From Lumnitzera littorea (lineage: Eukaryota > Streptophyta > Magnoliopsida > Myrtales > Combretaceae): a stretch of 64,000 nucleotides of DNA. Position 1 is the first letter of the stretch, and each line of letters opens with the position of its first letter. Position numbers and translations under genes: made by a program. The notes under the pieces are model-generated. The model saw only the letters and a list, made by a program, of their open reading frames with translations. It ran no database searches and was not told the DNA's origin. Positions 51,101 through 61,799 of this stretch are shown piece after piece. Location of the stretch: assembly GCA_024138015.1 (NCBI GenBank), contig JAMXBB010000011.1:66292308-66356307 (forward strand), written 5' to 3'.

Positions 51101-52329
51101 TTTCTATATAAATATAAAATGATGTATTGTCTATAATTGTATAATCCTTCATAATATAGGAGTAGGAATACCATATTATGGAAGGTATGAGTTGTGTAAT
51201 TTTATGTTAAGCAACCCAAAAGTTGTAATTCCTCTAAAAGTTTCACCTTTTATATAAAAAGTATATCTCATAGACACGTAACCTATATACAAAAGCTTCT
51301 AAATTTACATATATAAAAGAAAGAGTCACCCTTTTATAAGAAGTCATATGAATGCTTTCCATTCATGTGTTGGTAACTAAGACTATTACCCCTGTTATGA
51401 GTTCATACAGGTACTAAATAAAGAATCACAGTCTGATGCAAGTAATGGTGTGTATGCTTCAAAGGAAAAGGAAAGAAAAGAAAAAAATTATTCTGGATTT
51501 GAACAATAAAATTGAAAATTTCCCTTATTGTTGAGAAAAAAGGGTTTCACTTTTCCAAAAGCAGTAGCAATTCTCTCTAAGACTATCACTTCCACTGCAG
51601 ACATCAAAATTCAACACCACCATCTGTGTATCAAAATGCCTTGCATTAGTGACCGCAACAAGGCTGCCCCATTCTAACCTAGTATCATATCAACCAGTCT
51701 AAAGATTAAAAGACAATGAAAAGCGTTTGCTGTGAAGCAAGCACACAGTCTGAAAACATTCAACTGAAGCAAAGTCATATACTGAGCAATGGATTTCCAC
51801 AATTTCAAATTCCATGATACTCTACTAAACCCTGACAATCACTACTCACGTGATTAAGCAACAACTTCTCTGCCATCTTCCGTATCTTGGCCTGTGCATT
51901 CTCCCGCTGCCTTCGGCGCGCAATGACCGTGCGTCGTTTAAGGGCAGGGGTTCCACCATCAAAGACGAAGACAGGCTTGGTCCTGAGGAACAAAAGCTTG
52001 CATATCCGACGGAAAAACCCTAATAAATGAGCGTTTCGTACCATTTCGCCCTTCTCGTCTCGCATCGCCTTCATAAACTGAACCATCCATATGCTCGCAT
52101 CTACCGGGATTAGCCAAAAACAATCAGAAAGGCAAATAATCGCAGTAAATGTGAGAGAGAGATAGAGAAAGAGAAAGAGAAAAAACAAGGGGGGGGGGGG
52201 GGGGTGGGGGGTTGGTGGTGGGGGTGAAGAAAGGGATAGACCAATGGCGAGTTTCTTTCCGGCGAGGGTTTCAACGGAGACGCGTCGACCGACGGGAGCG
52301 AGCAGTTCCCAGAGACCGTGGACACCCAT
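37591..52329 (-). CDS. UVH3: UVH3 / XPG-family structure-specific DNA repair endonuclease
   Basis: Plant orthologue of XPG (ERCC5)/RAD2, the nuclear 3' endonuclease of nucleotide excision repair. Exons (minus strand): 52329-52242, 52100-51850, 50374-50205, 50114-50003, 49623-49558, 49447-49418, 49299-49199, 49125-49008, 48092-48015, 47912-47859, 47352-47168, 47076-45375, 44559-44365, 44247-44162, 43914-43617, 43515-43379, 41229-41145, 40102-39557, 38292-37591. The coding length is 5004 nt (1667 residues), longer than Arabidopsis UVH3. The N domain starts MGVHGLWELLAPVGRR. Metal-binding Asp30 (DASIWM) and Asp77 (FVFDGG) are present. The I domain has MEAEAQC (Glu1001, Glu1003) and TDDSD (Asp1022, Asp1024), then LLLGSDYTEGISGIG (Asp1073) for helix-hairpin-helix binding. 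A PCNA-interaction-like QLRLEAFY lies near residue 1254. The acidic spacer holds a ubiquitin-interacting motif (683-699), and the C-terminus has basic RRKKRK. All catalytic residues are intact, so it is probably functional. Confidence 0.96.
39166..39196. repeat. (AG)n microsatellite in UVH3 intron 18
   Basis: About fifteen uninterrupted AG dinucleotides. A shorter AG run sits next to the exon 17 donor at about 41126-41141. Confidence 0.95.
40341..40618. repeat. Perfect 80-bp inverted repeat with 118-bp loop
   Basis: Arms 40341-40420 and 40539-40618 are exact reverse complements over all 80 bases, and pairing stops at the next base on both sides. The structure is inside UVH3 intron 17, so it is transcribed and could fold as a long hairpin. 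Confidence 0.97.
40426..40724. repeat. 114-bp near-perfect direct repeat
   Basis: Copies 40426-40539 and 40611-40724 are offset by 185 bp and differ at two bases. The first copy fills the loop of the 80-bp inverted repeat and the second lies just outside the right arm. Confidence 0.95.
41280..43080. other. AT-rich insertion-like body of UVH3 intron 16
   Basis: Intron 16 (41230-43378) is 2149 bp, far longer than most introns of the gene. Its middle contains about three imperfect copies of a roughly 140-bp unit between 41940 and 42250, each with (g)aatg...ttgtacta and caacta-tt-aaaagttatatcattt, and a (TA)n stretch near 42490. A palindromic ttccattcccatggaaat at about 43030-43047 lies near the right edge. 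Element boundaries could not be fixed. Confidence 0.45.
45375..47076 (-). other. UVH3: UVH3 exon 12: acidic spacer with a UIM
   Basis: This single 1702-bp exon encodes about 567 residues of the XPG spacer between the N and I nuclease domains. It opens with the conserved RVRAMGIRMTCDLQRNLELM block. It carries two WEEG acidic-aromatic repeats (SVDWEEGEAN and DVEWEEGFQD) and DADLQEAIRRSLKEQ, which fits the ubiquitin-interacting motif pattern (acidic run, Ala, then Ser four residues later). It ends DEMFTECQ, directly before the I domain. In human XPG the acidic spacer contacts TFIIH; that role is only inferred here. Confidence 0.85.
47859..50374 (-). repeat. UVH3: UVH3 exons 3-6 and 7-10: duplicated four-exon block
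   Basis: Exons 3-6 and 7-10 encode the same series of motifs. GKKVLSD...KVDEM in exon 3 matches GKQVLSD...ELDE in exon 7. LAASIAAEEEG (exon 4) matches LSASIAEEEG (exon 8). PEEVENFDPAVLEALPPDLVAQ-like exon 5 matches exon 9 (NIDRDVLDSLP...LLAQ). Exon 6 (IRGRSG) corresponds to the start of exon 10 (MKERQM). Intron phases after the four exons are 2,0,0,0 in both blocks. Confidence 0.8.
52189..52226 (+). other. G-tract with G-quadruplex potential in UVH3 intron 1
   Basis: Sixteen G, T, six G, TT, GG, T, GG, T and five G lie on the plus strand, which is the template strand of UVH3. The tract is about 15 bp inside the 141-bp first intron. It is C-rich in the transcript. Confidence 0.75.
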
Positions 52330-52565
52330 TTTAGAGATTCAAGCTCTTTTGCAAGAGTTCTTTTTCCTTTTCTTTTGTCAGTGATTCAATTTGTGGAGGT
52401 TTATATAGGAGAGACAGAAAAAGGAAAAATAATTGGAAAGTCCAAGAGTCGGAAATACTAAATAGTTGAGAAAAATGGCGGTTAACGGTCGACATTTGGT
52501 TCAGCTGTGGCAGTGGAGCCAGACCCGGTCCGGTTCCCTTCGCATGAATTAACACGGTACATGAT
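52330..52565 (-). promoter_or_regulatory. UVH3: UVH3 promoter-proximal region, truncated by an LTR
   Basis: Only 236 bp separate the UVH3 start codon from the ATGAT target duplication and LTR. The native upstream sequence now continues on the far side of the nest, beyond 63163. Confidence 0.7.
52400..52407 (-). promoter_or_regulatory. UVH3: Candidate TATA box of UVH3
   Basis: The minus strand reads TATATAAA, 71 bp upstream of the start codon. Transcription would begin near 52370 and leave a 5' UTR of about 40 nt. The nearest LTR begins only 158 bp further upstream. Confidence 0.55.
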
Positions 52566-53125
52566 TGTTAAGCCCAACCTAGTGCTTTATTCAATTTACT
52601 AAGTGATAATAATGAATACATATTAACTGAGATCAGATTGAACTAACTCTTTCTCTCTGTTCTCTCGAACTCTTTATTGCTCTCTACCAAATACTATCTC
52701 TCTTAGAATTTTGCCAACATTAAGTTTTGCAAAATCCTATCGCCTTATAGTTTTACTCGTGTTTATATTACTCTCTTTGTTTACTTCACTCTTGATATTT
52801 GTCTGATATTGAAAAAGATACTAACAATGATCTTTCTTTTTGTTGTATTGCAAGAGTTTAATAATTCGAGTTCACTAAGGACTCTAGAAGGTTGAGGAAG
52901 GAGAAAGAAGACGAATTGCTCAAGAGGGTTCATACCCTTCTCTTCTCTTTTATACTTGTTATAAATCTTGTTGTTGTTTCGTTATTTCTATTTGTTTGTT
53001 CTGTTGGCAGTTACAATACCAAATCTAGTTAAATCTATCATGACTCTAATAGTAAAGTACACATTTACATGCTAAATTCATTTAACCACCTTAGTTGTTT
53101 TACTACTCTTCCTTTGACTATAACA
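52566..53125 (-). repeat. 3' LTR of the outer gypsy element
   Basis: 560 bp, nearest to UVH3 and in the same transcriptional direction. It contains a TATA box (minus TATAAAAG at 52947-52954), which could start transcription leftwards near 52915, towards UVH3. Confidence 0.93.
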
Positions 53126-53129
53126 ATTT

Positions 53130-54143
53130 CCCCCATCCTCTAAAAAGTGACCTTGTTCCTAAGGTCATATGTTAGGTAGATCTGTTGAAATATGTCTAAG
53201 TCTTCCCAAGAAATGTCTTCTAGAAGTAAATCATTCCATTGAACCAAAAGTTGAGGCACCCATTGACCCTGTTTCTATATGTGTCTAGTTCCAAATATCA
53301 AGAGTGGCTTAAAACCTGGACGTCCTTGTAACATAGTTGGAGGAAGAGCCAAAGAGGGAATTATAGAACCCTTAGCCACTTTCAATAGTAAAACATGAAA
53401 AACATTATATATTTTAGCTATGCCTAGTAGGGCTAGTTCATAAGTACAAAGCCCAACTTTTTTAATAATCTAGAAAGGACCATAATACCTCTAAGAAAGC
53501 TATGAAACCCTTGAGAAAGAAAAATCTACTTATAGGGTTCAAGCTTCACATAAACCATATCGCTTAATGTAAAAGAAACATCAGTCCTATGTCTATCAAC
53601 ATCAAACTTCATACGTTATTGTGCCTTTAACAAATTGTCCTTTAACAATTGAAGTACTTCATCCCAATCCAGTAACTCTTACTCCATTGCTTCCCTTTAG
53701 TAATGCCTTTAATATATGCAGGAATGCTAGGAGTTTTCCTTCCATATACCACCTCAAATGGTGTGACCAAAGTACCTTAATGAAAAGAAGAGTTGTAGGC
53801 AAATTTATCCTGTGGTAAAAAATGAACACAATCTTGAGGATGTTCCATCACATACCTTTTCAAGTACTGTTGAATCACTTAATTAATCAACTTAGTCTGC
53901 CCATCAAATTGGGGTTGATAAGCAATACTAAAAGATAAGTTAGTGCCACTCAATTAAAACAATTCCTTCCAAAATTGACTAACAAAAATAGGGTCTCGAT
54001 TAGAAACCACTAATGTAAGAAACCCATATAGCTTAACAACATTATCAAGGAATAATGAGGCTACTTTTAAGGTAATAAAGTTAGCTTCCAAGGTACTAAC
54101 TTGACAATACTTAGAGAGTCGATCCACAACTACAAGAATAACT
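53130..54143 (-). pseudogene. Integrase C-terminal part and chromodomain-like tail
   Basis: From the insertion leftwards: VILVVVDRLSKY near 54140, SNRDPIFVSQFWKELF at about 53955-54000, and AYQPQFDGQTK at about 53895-53940, the integrase core. A tail with QLLVQWNDL and ISWEDLDIFQ (about 53190-53260) resembles the C-terminal chromodomain of plant chromoviruses. The reading continues across the inner element at 59171. Confidence 0.82.
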
Positions 54144-54328
54144 GAGTATGATAAGGATCCAGAAACAGCAAATCTCAAAAAACCCAGAATGGGTCAAATA
54201 GGTTTGACGGACAAGAAGTGAGATAGTTGGTTTTGATGATAAATGTGAATGAATATCGCGCATCAAGATACAAACACAATCAGGGGTTTGAACTCGAAAT
54301 AGGATTCGATACAACTTATGAACACTAA

Positions 54329-55286
54329 CTACCCATTCGCTTCACTAAATAGAATAAGAGAGGAATCGAGTTTCAATTCTTAAGTAATTGAATAAGCCTA
54401 TAATTGATTTTACATTGTTTAGTTAGATAAAAAAATAACCAATGAATAGAGATGTAATAAAATAAAGATGACTAAAATACCATTATTTTATTATCTTCCC
54501 TTTCCTTTTTCTTTTTTGACCTTTTCTTTCTCTTCTTGCAACAAACAAACTTCTTCCCTTTCTTTCTTTTTCTTTTTATCTCTCTCTCTTTCTTTCCTCA
54601 ACAACCCACAGAAACAAATCATACACTCCTCAATTATTGTTTCTGTTGCTCATTCTCTTTCCTCTTCTTCCTTCATTTCCTTCTTCGCACTCACTATAAG
54701 TGATAGATAGCAACGTTTGTAATCATAAATTTGGGTATGAGAGAAAATTCTAAACACAACTAAGAGTGCAGTCACTACAATAATTGCAACTAACTTCTCT
54801 TTTTATTTTGTAATAGAGAGTGGTTGCATGTATTCAAATAGTCCAGATCTGAGTACATGTCAGAAATGTTTGGTGGTTGTGGTGGGTGGATGTGGCGATG
54901 GTTGCTAGAGAGGTCCAGATCTTTGTAGGTATCGAGTGGTGGTAGTCAAAATCTTGGTGTTGTATTTGGTGGCCAAAAAGGTCTAGTGGTGGTGGTCACC
55001 AGAGAAGTCCGATGGTGGTGGTGCATAGATTTAGGGTGATGGGCATGTGTTGTCACTTAAGTGATGGTGGTGTATGGTAGGGGTATGTTGGAGGAGACAA
55101 GGGCAATACTAGTCTTTTTCACTAGGAATCACAATTCTTTACTTTCATGAAGGAATCTCTATTACTGATCTTGAAGGAATTGGGATTCTTTACAATTGAG
55201 ATTCAAGTGAAGTGAACATAGTAATAAGAGGTACATAAGGAATAGAAGGAGAATGGAATTGCCATTCACCCCAAGTAAACAGGCAG
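54329..55286. mobile_element. Harbinger-like TIR element, innermost layer
   Basis: A 958-bp block is present in the left LTR of the middle element but absent from its right LTR, between cactaa and atgtt/atatt. It is flanked by TAA on both sides (54326-54328 and 55287-55289). Its ends form a 14-bp terminal inverted repeat, CTACCCATTCGCTT versus CTGCCTGTTTACTT, differing only by transitions. TAA duplication and TIR sequence suit PIF/Harbinger-type non-autonomous elements. No transposase is encoded. Confidence 0.8.
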
Positions 55287-56439
55287 TAAATGTTACTCGG
55301 GATTCAAATGAATGTTAAATGCAACTTACTAACTGATTCAAATAAAGGGGTTCACCATAATCTTAAGGTCAAGATCGATAAGAACGCAAGAGAGAATAAA
55401 GAACTTAATCTATATTTGATAATCTGGCAAATGCTACCTCAAGAGTAGCCTTGCTCAACAGGGGAAAAGATTCCAATCGCAGGAATATACTTTTCTATTT
55501 AATTTTGTATATATTATCATATATCTTCATATTGATGTTTACAGATGTTGTTGTTTATAGTAAGTACTAAACCCTAGTAGCAAAACCATAAATAATGTAT
55601 AAAGCCTTAAATCTTAAAGAATTAGGCCTATAAATAAAATAAAGGAAAACAAGTACAAACATACAAAACTGTGCGTTTTACAAAGGATAGTCGACATGCA
55701 ATCACTCGTTACGTCTTGGAAGGAGTAGTATCAGAACCGAATGGGGTCGACAATTGGATGTACGAGTTCGAGAAGGAGTCCCCAAAGTCTTGCAGTGTTT
55801 GGTCGAGACACTAAAAAGGTCGACCAATAATTGTCGAGCTCTAGAATCAGTCAGCACGAGTCTCTCAATGCTGTGCCGAATGGTTCTTATGTCTCAAGTA
55901 CCCAGCCTTGTGGTATCTTGATACCTCAGCTGACAACAAACTTAATGCTAAGTGTTTATCTTCCTCTCTCTCGTCCTTCTAGCTTTAGTTCGGCTTCAGC
56001 AAGCATTGATAGGCCTCGGCTTCGGGCAGGTTTACCTCATCTTGGATATAATCGAAGGCTGATTCCCATCATTACCGTAGGTCTAAAACGAAGTCGTCCT
56101 CAATGTTAAGTGTTGAGCACGGGCCAAGATACTGAATAAACTCCTTCTCCCTTTTTTCTTTACCATGGGTGCTAAATGTCATTGGATTTCCTCAATGCTC
56201 ATCGGGTTAAGAGATAGTTCTTCCCATCCTTCTGAACAGTGTAGGTGTTGAGGAATTCATCATGGATCACTTCCCCGATCAAACTTACATGGTTAGCCAA
56301 GAAGTAAATTTGTAGCATTCATTAAGACCACATCGAAGTCAATCTTGTCCTCGTACTGTCCTGCTTTGAATGCGATCCAAGCTCACTTATGCACATGGAT
56401 CATACCCTTGTCATTAAACCATTTCAATCCATAAGGTTG

Positions 56440-57420
56440 GGGGTGCAAGTAGGGCAACAATTTTATCTTTTCTACTAATTCGGCAGAGACGATATTAGTG
56501 CAACTTCCTCCATCGACAATTAAGGAACAGGTCTTCCCATTCACTAGGCACCGCATATGAAATAAATTTTCCCTTTGTCTAAGATCTACCTTTCGATCAA
56601 CTCATCAAGGATAAGAGTTCATCTAGATTTTCGACATAGACATCTTCCTTGATCAATCTGTCTTTTGAGCTCTTATCACTCTGACTCACTATTTATGTGT
56701 TAGGTCCTTCACCTTTCAAGACCATAATCCTCTTATTTGGACACTAAGAAGCAATGTGTCTGTAGCCTAAGCACTTGAAGCACTTCACTTCTCAAGCCTT
56801 GTTATCAGATGCCTTCTCTTTCTCAGCAATCTTTTTCTCGACATGGATAAGTCGGCCAGGCTCTCCTCTCTCTATCTTCTTTTCTTGCCTTCTCTCGGTA
56901 TACCTCTTAAGCTCCGGACTACCTTATTGAGGTTGACTACTCGACGTCTGATGCCTCCTTCTCCTCTATCTCTCTACTCTTAATGCCAAATTAATTAGCT
57001 CGCCCAGAGAGTTGAATGGCTACAATTCAACTATGTCGGCAATATCATCTCAGAGTCTACTCAAGAACCTAGCAATGGTATGGTCCTATAGTTCGGCAAT
57101 CTCACATCTCATCATTAAGGTCTCAAACTCTTACAAATACTCTTGAATAGTATTTCGACCTTGTCTCAGGTGCTAAAGAGCTTATAGCATCTCTTACGAG
57201 CATGGAGCATCTCCTGCTTAAAATAAGTCGGTACGAAGTACTGATTCATCAACCTCTTCATAAGCCTCCATGTTCTAATCGGCTCTTCTCCTTTAACATC
57301 TCGCTTGGCAACTAACTTATCCCACCAAAGGCTTGCATACTCAACAAGGGATAATGAAGCCAACTTAACCTTTGTTTGTTCATCACACTCGTAGCACTCA
57401 AACAACTTCTCAACTCAGGA
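56440..57420 (-). pseudogene. gag-protease remnant of the middle element
   Basis: The gag domain is at 57166-57405 (SLSLVEYASLWWDKL, KRDVKGEEPIRTWRLMKRLM). The zinc knuckle is at about 56735-56790: CFKCLGYRHIAS, a stop where Gln is usual, then CPNKR. A protease-like LIVDGGSCTNIVSAEL follows at about 56480-56530. Sequence after the protease is only a short tail before the 3' LTR. Confidence 0.87.
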
Positions 57421-58229
57421 AACCAAGTCAAGGAATTCTTCAGGTCGGTTACTTCCACTAAAGGTCGGCAGTTTCAGTTTGATATTGTCAAGTCACCGGC
57501 CAGGTGCTCGAGGTTCATCCTTTGCATTTCGAGCTGATCAATTCACCTCAATTTGAACTCTTCTATTAAAGCTCTACTCAGCCATGTCCCTTTCCGACCT
57601 AAGCTCTTTTCTTTGGGCTCCTTGATTTGTTTCAAAGTCAACACTCCTTTCATTTCTTCTTCTCGACATTGGTTGGTGTTCTCTTCTTCTCGGCTTGGAA
57701 GCTCTTCTCAGCCGTCGCTCATCGTTATCAAGTTCATTGGAATCGCTTCTACTAGTGGGTGTTCACTCCCTTCTTTCTTCTCGGCCATCACGTCTACAAC
57801 CTCTAACTAATCCAGTAAGTTCTTAGATAGAGTTAATAAGATTCTGAATCCAATATCCTAAGTTATCAACATGTCTACTTAAGCTTCTGCGAGGGCTATC
57901 ACTGTTGTTGTTGACATTATCCTCTGACATTCTTGTCTGCACAGTAATTTTCCAGAAAAATTGAACAAACAACAAAACATAATTACTGTAACCTAGAAAC
58001 AACCACTACTCGACTTTTGCAGCTGCTACTATTGATAAACACCTCCACAACAACTAAAATCTACTACTGAAATTAATGTTACTGGACTCAACTGCAGCAT
58101 AATACTATGACTACCAAAAACACAAACAACACACTGATTATGGAACGATGATTATCAGAAATGTTCAAACCACGAATCAACTTTGAAGAATACTAGCACG
58201 CGTGTCTCCCCGAAGCTCTTATACCAATA

Positions 58230-59165
58230 TGATAAGGATCCAGAAGTAGCGAATCTCGAAAAACCCAGAATAGGTTTAATGGATAAGAAGTGAGATAGTT
58301 GGTTTCGACGATGAATGTAAATGAATATCACGCATCAAGACACAAGCACAATTAAGGATTTTATCTTAAAATAAGGTTCGATACAACTCACAAACACTAA
58401 ATATTGTTTGGGATTCAAATAAAGGTTAGATATAACTCACTAACCGGTTCAAACGAAAGGACTCACCACAATCTTAAGATTAAGATCGATAAGAATGCGG
58501 AAGAGATTAAAGAGCTTAATCTATACGCAATAATCTAGCAAATGCTAGCTCAACAGTAGCCTTGCTCAAAAGGGGAAAAGATTCTAATATACTTTGCTAT
58601 CTAATTTCATATATATTGTCGCATATCTTCGTATTGATGTTTACAGATGTTGTTGTTTATAGCAAGTACTAAACCCTAGTAGCAAAACCGTAAATAATGT
58701 GTAAGACCTTAAACCCTAAAGAATTGGGCCCATAAATAAAATAAAGGAAAACAATTACAAGCATACAAAACTGTGCGTTTTACAAAGGATAGTCGACATG
58801 CAGTCACTCGTTACATCTTAGAAGGAGTAGTATCTAAGCCAGATGGGGTTGGCAATTGGATGTACGAATTCAGGAAGGAGTCCCCAAAGTCTTACAGTGT
58901 TTGGCCGAGACACCAAAAAGGTCAGCCCATAATTGCCGAGTTCTAGAATTAATCAACATGAATCTCTCGATGCTGTACTAAGTGGTTCTTATGTCTCAAG
59001 TACTCGACCTTATGGTATCTCAACCGACGACAAACTTGATGCCGAGTGTTTATCTTCCTCCCTCTCATCCTTTTGGCTTCAATTCGGCCTTAGCAAGTAT
59101 TGATAAGCCTTGACTTCAGGCAGGTTTACCTTGACTTGGATATAATTGGAGGTTGATTCCCATCA
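58230..59165 (-). repeat. 5' LTR of the middle element
   Basis: An uninterrupted 936-bp copy that serves as the reference for recognising the insertion in the left LTR. Confidence 0.92.
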
Positions 59166-59764
59166 GAGTATCCTTGTGACTTAGGTATTAAAGTCACGAA
59201 ATCTATGGAAATGTTATTCGACATTTTTTTAGGTACCGGCAAAAGGAATAATAAACCCTGTGGACTCTTTATATAGTATTTAATTTACTGACATATAGTA
59301 TAAGTTTGAACATATGCTTCAATGTCGAATTTCATTCCCTCCCAATAAAACTCAAAAACAAGACATTTATGTCTTAAGCACCCTAAAATGACCTGCAATT
59401 AGTACAGCATGACATTAATAAAGAAGCCTCAATAAAAGTTTCAAAGTAAGCACTAAAAAAACCTTATCCTTAAAGAACAAAATCCCATTCTTCTACTACA
59501 ACTCTCACTTCATTCTCTTCCCACTTTGTAAGTCAGCAAATACTTGCTCAAAAGTAGGTAAATGATGATATTCCTCTCATAGCTCCTCTAACAAATGAAA
59601 ACAAGGAAAAGAATAAACCATACCATATTGCCTTAAGAGGGAATTGACTACTTTGTATCTTGGTAGGACTTGTAAACTATAGTATAGTCATAGCCAAGCA
59701 ATTTAGCCAAATATTTATGTTGCTCTAGAGTTTAAATAACCTGATTTAGGAGTTCTTTTAAAAT

Positions 59765-59995
59765 TTAGTGGTCTATTTTTACAATATAATACAACCTGAA
59801 TAAATATTGTCTCCACTCCCTTATGGCCTCAACCATAGTATGCAACTCTCTAATGTAGGCCCAAATTTTCATTAGATGATAAGGCATCTTTTTACTAAAA
59901 TATGCAATAAGGCGGCTTTCTTGTAACAAAACAATCCTTATACTCATAGATGATGCATTTGTCTCCACTACAAACTCCTTAGAAAAATCAGGCAA
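59765..59995 (-). pseudogene. RNase H remnant of the outer element
   Basis: Reads PDFSKEFVVETNASS, then VLLQESRLIAYFSKKM and EAIREWRQYLF, ending IDH. The first catalytic Asp of the usual ETDAS is Asn here. Confidence 0.88.
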
Positions 59996-60199
59996 TGTAA
60001 GAATTGGAGCAGATATTAAGGATTATTTCAGCTTCTCAAAAGCTTCCTTAACTTGATCAATCCACTTAAAATTATCTCACTGTAACATATCTGTAAGTGG
60101 AGAAGCAATGGCAGCATACCCTCTAATAAACCTTTTGCAATAGCCAGAAAGTCCTAAGAAAGCCCTCAACTACTTCAAATTCTATGGTAATTGCCATTT

Positions 60200-60720
60200 A
60201 CTAACAACTTTTACCTTGGAAGGGCTTGGTTGCAACCCTTTCTCATAAACTACATGGCCCAAGTAATTTATAGTAGTCTAACCAAAAGCACACTTGCTTC
60301 TTTTCAAAAACATTTGTTTATCAACTAATACTTGCAGCACTACAGTCAAATGGTCTACATGTTGGTAAAGTGACTTACTACACACTAATATATCATCGAA
60401 AAACACAATCACAAACTTTTGCAAATAGGGTTGAAAAATCCTATTCATAATAGCTTGAAAAGTAATAGGGACATTACTCAATCCAAAGGGCATAACTAAA
60501 AATTCATAGTGCCCCTCATAAGTACGAAAAGTAGTCTTCTCAACATTACTCGGGTGGACTCGAATTTGATGATACCATCCCCTTAAGTCTAATTTCAAAA
60601 AAATAGAGGTACCATGCAACTTATGAAGTAATTCATTAATTGTAGGAATGAGAAACTCATCTTTAACAATGGCATGATTTAAAGCTCAATAATTTACGCA
60701 AAAGCACCATATATCGTCCT
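60200..60720 (-). pseudogene. Reverse transcriptase remnant of the outer element
   Basis: A 113-codon open stretch (60278-60619) runs through FLKLDLRGWYHQIRV, FRTYEGHYEFLVMPFGLSN and the catalytic FFDDILVCSKS. The second and third catalytic aspartates are present. The N-terminal part is out of frame. Confidence 0.9.
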
Positions 60721-61199
60721 TCTTCTTAACTAATAGCATTGGAGAAGAGTATGGACTAATACAATAATGAATAACCCCTTACTTCAACATATTAGTCACT
60801 TGCTACTTAATCTCCTTTTCTAAAAATGAAGGCATTGGTAAGGCTTGTCATTGATGGTTTTGTTGTCCTTACGATGAATCTAATGTTAGATATCACATAA
60901 AGGAGGCAATGGTGAAGATGCCTTAAAAATATGAACAAATTTACCCAATACATATTCTAGAGCTATATTGCAAGTGGATTGAACTCAACTAGAAGTCACC
61001 ATCCAAGTGATGCAATAGCATCTATTCTAAGCAAATGCTTAAATTAACTTAGAGAGATAGGAGAATTCTTGAGGACCTAATCTCCATTCAACTTTATAAG
61101 ATAACCATGTTTCCAAAATTGTAAAGATAACTTGGACTAATCAATGGTAATAGGACTCAACTGTTGAAGCCACTGAACCTCCAAAACCAAATTCTCTCC

Positions 61200-61420
61200 C
61201 TAAATAGGTAAGACATAAAAAGTTTCAACAAATTCCACCCCTTGAATGAGTAATGGCACATCTACATAGCATCCCTCACAAACCAACTTTTGCCTATTGC
61301 CAATCATCACTTGAAATTTAGGAGATGACTCGATAGTCAAACCCAAATGTTTCACTAACCTTTGTTGCACAAAATTATGAATGCAACTAGAGTTAACCAA
61401 TATATGAACTTGTTGTTTAT
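61200..61420 (-). pseudogene. Aspartic protease remnant of the outer element
   Basis: Reads LVNSSCIHNFVQQRL, then FQVMIGNRQKLVCEG and a C-terminal FYVLP. The active-site Asp expected in V-D-S-x-S/x-HNF is Asn. Confidence 0.85.
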
Positions 61421-61799
61421 TAATAAGACCTTAAAATTTCAAAGTCTTAGGGACCATGTCACTAGAAAGAGCATGGTAACTGATGGAAAGAGAATCCTAT
61501 CCCTTAGTAATCTCTTAATTCTCAACTTCAGTCAAATCATTGTGTATAATTTCTAAATCATTATCTTCTTCTTAAACAAGTAACAACAATTTAGCTTTGC
61601 ACTTATGTCCTATATGGTACTTCTCATCATAGTTATAACATAAGCGTTTATCATGTCGTGCTTGTAGTTCCTTGTGCCATTCTTTTATAGGTAAAGTAAG
61701 TTTAGGTAAAGGTAACAATAGTGGTAGAGTAAAAGGCTAAGGTATAAATGATTTAGGTGAGGTCGAAGGAAACAAAGGATTAGAAAATTGCAAAAGAGA

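Larger units (their letters stand above)
54149..59165 (-). mobile_element. gag-protease-only gypsy element, middle layer
   Basis: LTRs 54149-56071 (enlarged by an insertion) and 58230-59165 start tgataaggatcc and end gattcccatca. Perfect target duplications gagta lie at 54144-54148 and 59166-59170. The internal 2.16 kb encodes only gag and protease on the minus strand. The primer-binding site (58215-58226, minus TGGTATAAGAGC) is of initiator-Met type. It interrupts the integrase of the outer element and shares its layout with the element at 6180-10158. Confidence 0.93.

Noticed and set aside
54468..54710. 80-codon ORF with a hydrophobic, signal-like start
   Set aside because: Lies in a pyrimidine-rich part of the TIR element; Phe/Ser/Leu runs are compositional.
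55831..56109. 92-codon plus-strand ORF
   Set aside because: Lies across the end of an LTR on the strand opposite to the element and is not preserved in the sister LTR.
58215..58226. tRNA-like match next to an LTR
   Set aside because: Only 12 bases complementary to the initiator tRNA end; it is a primer-binding site, not a tRNA gene.
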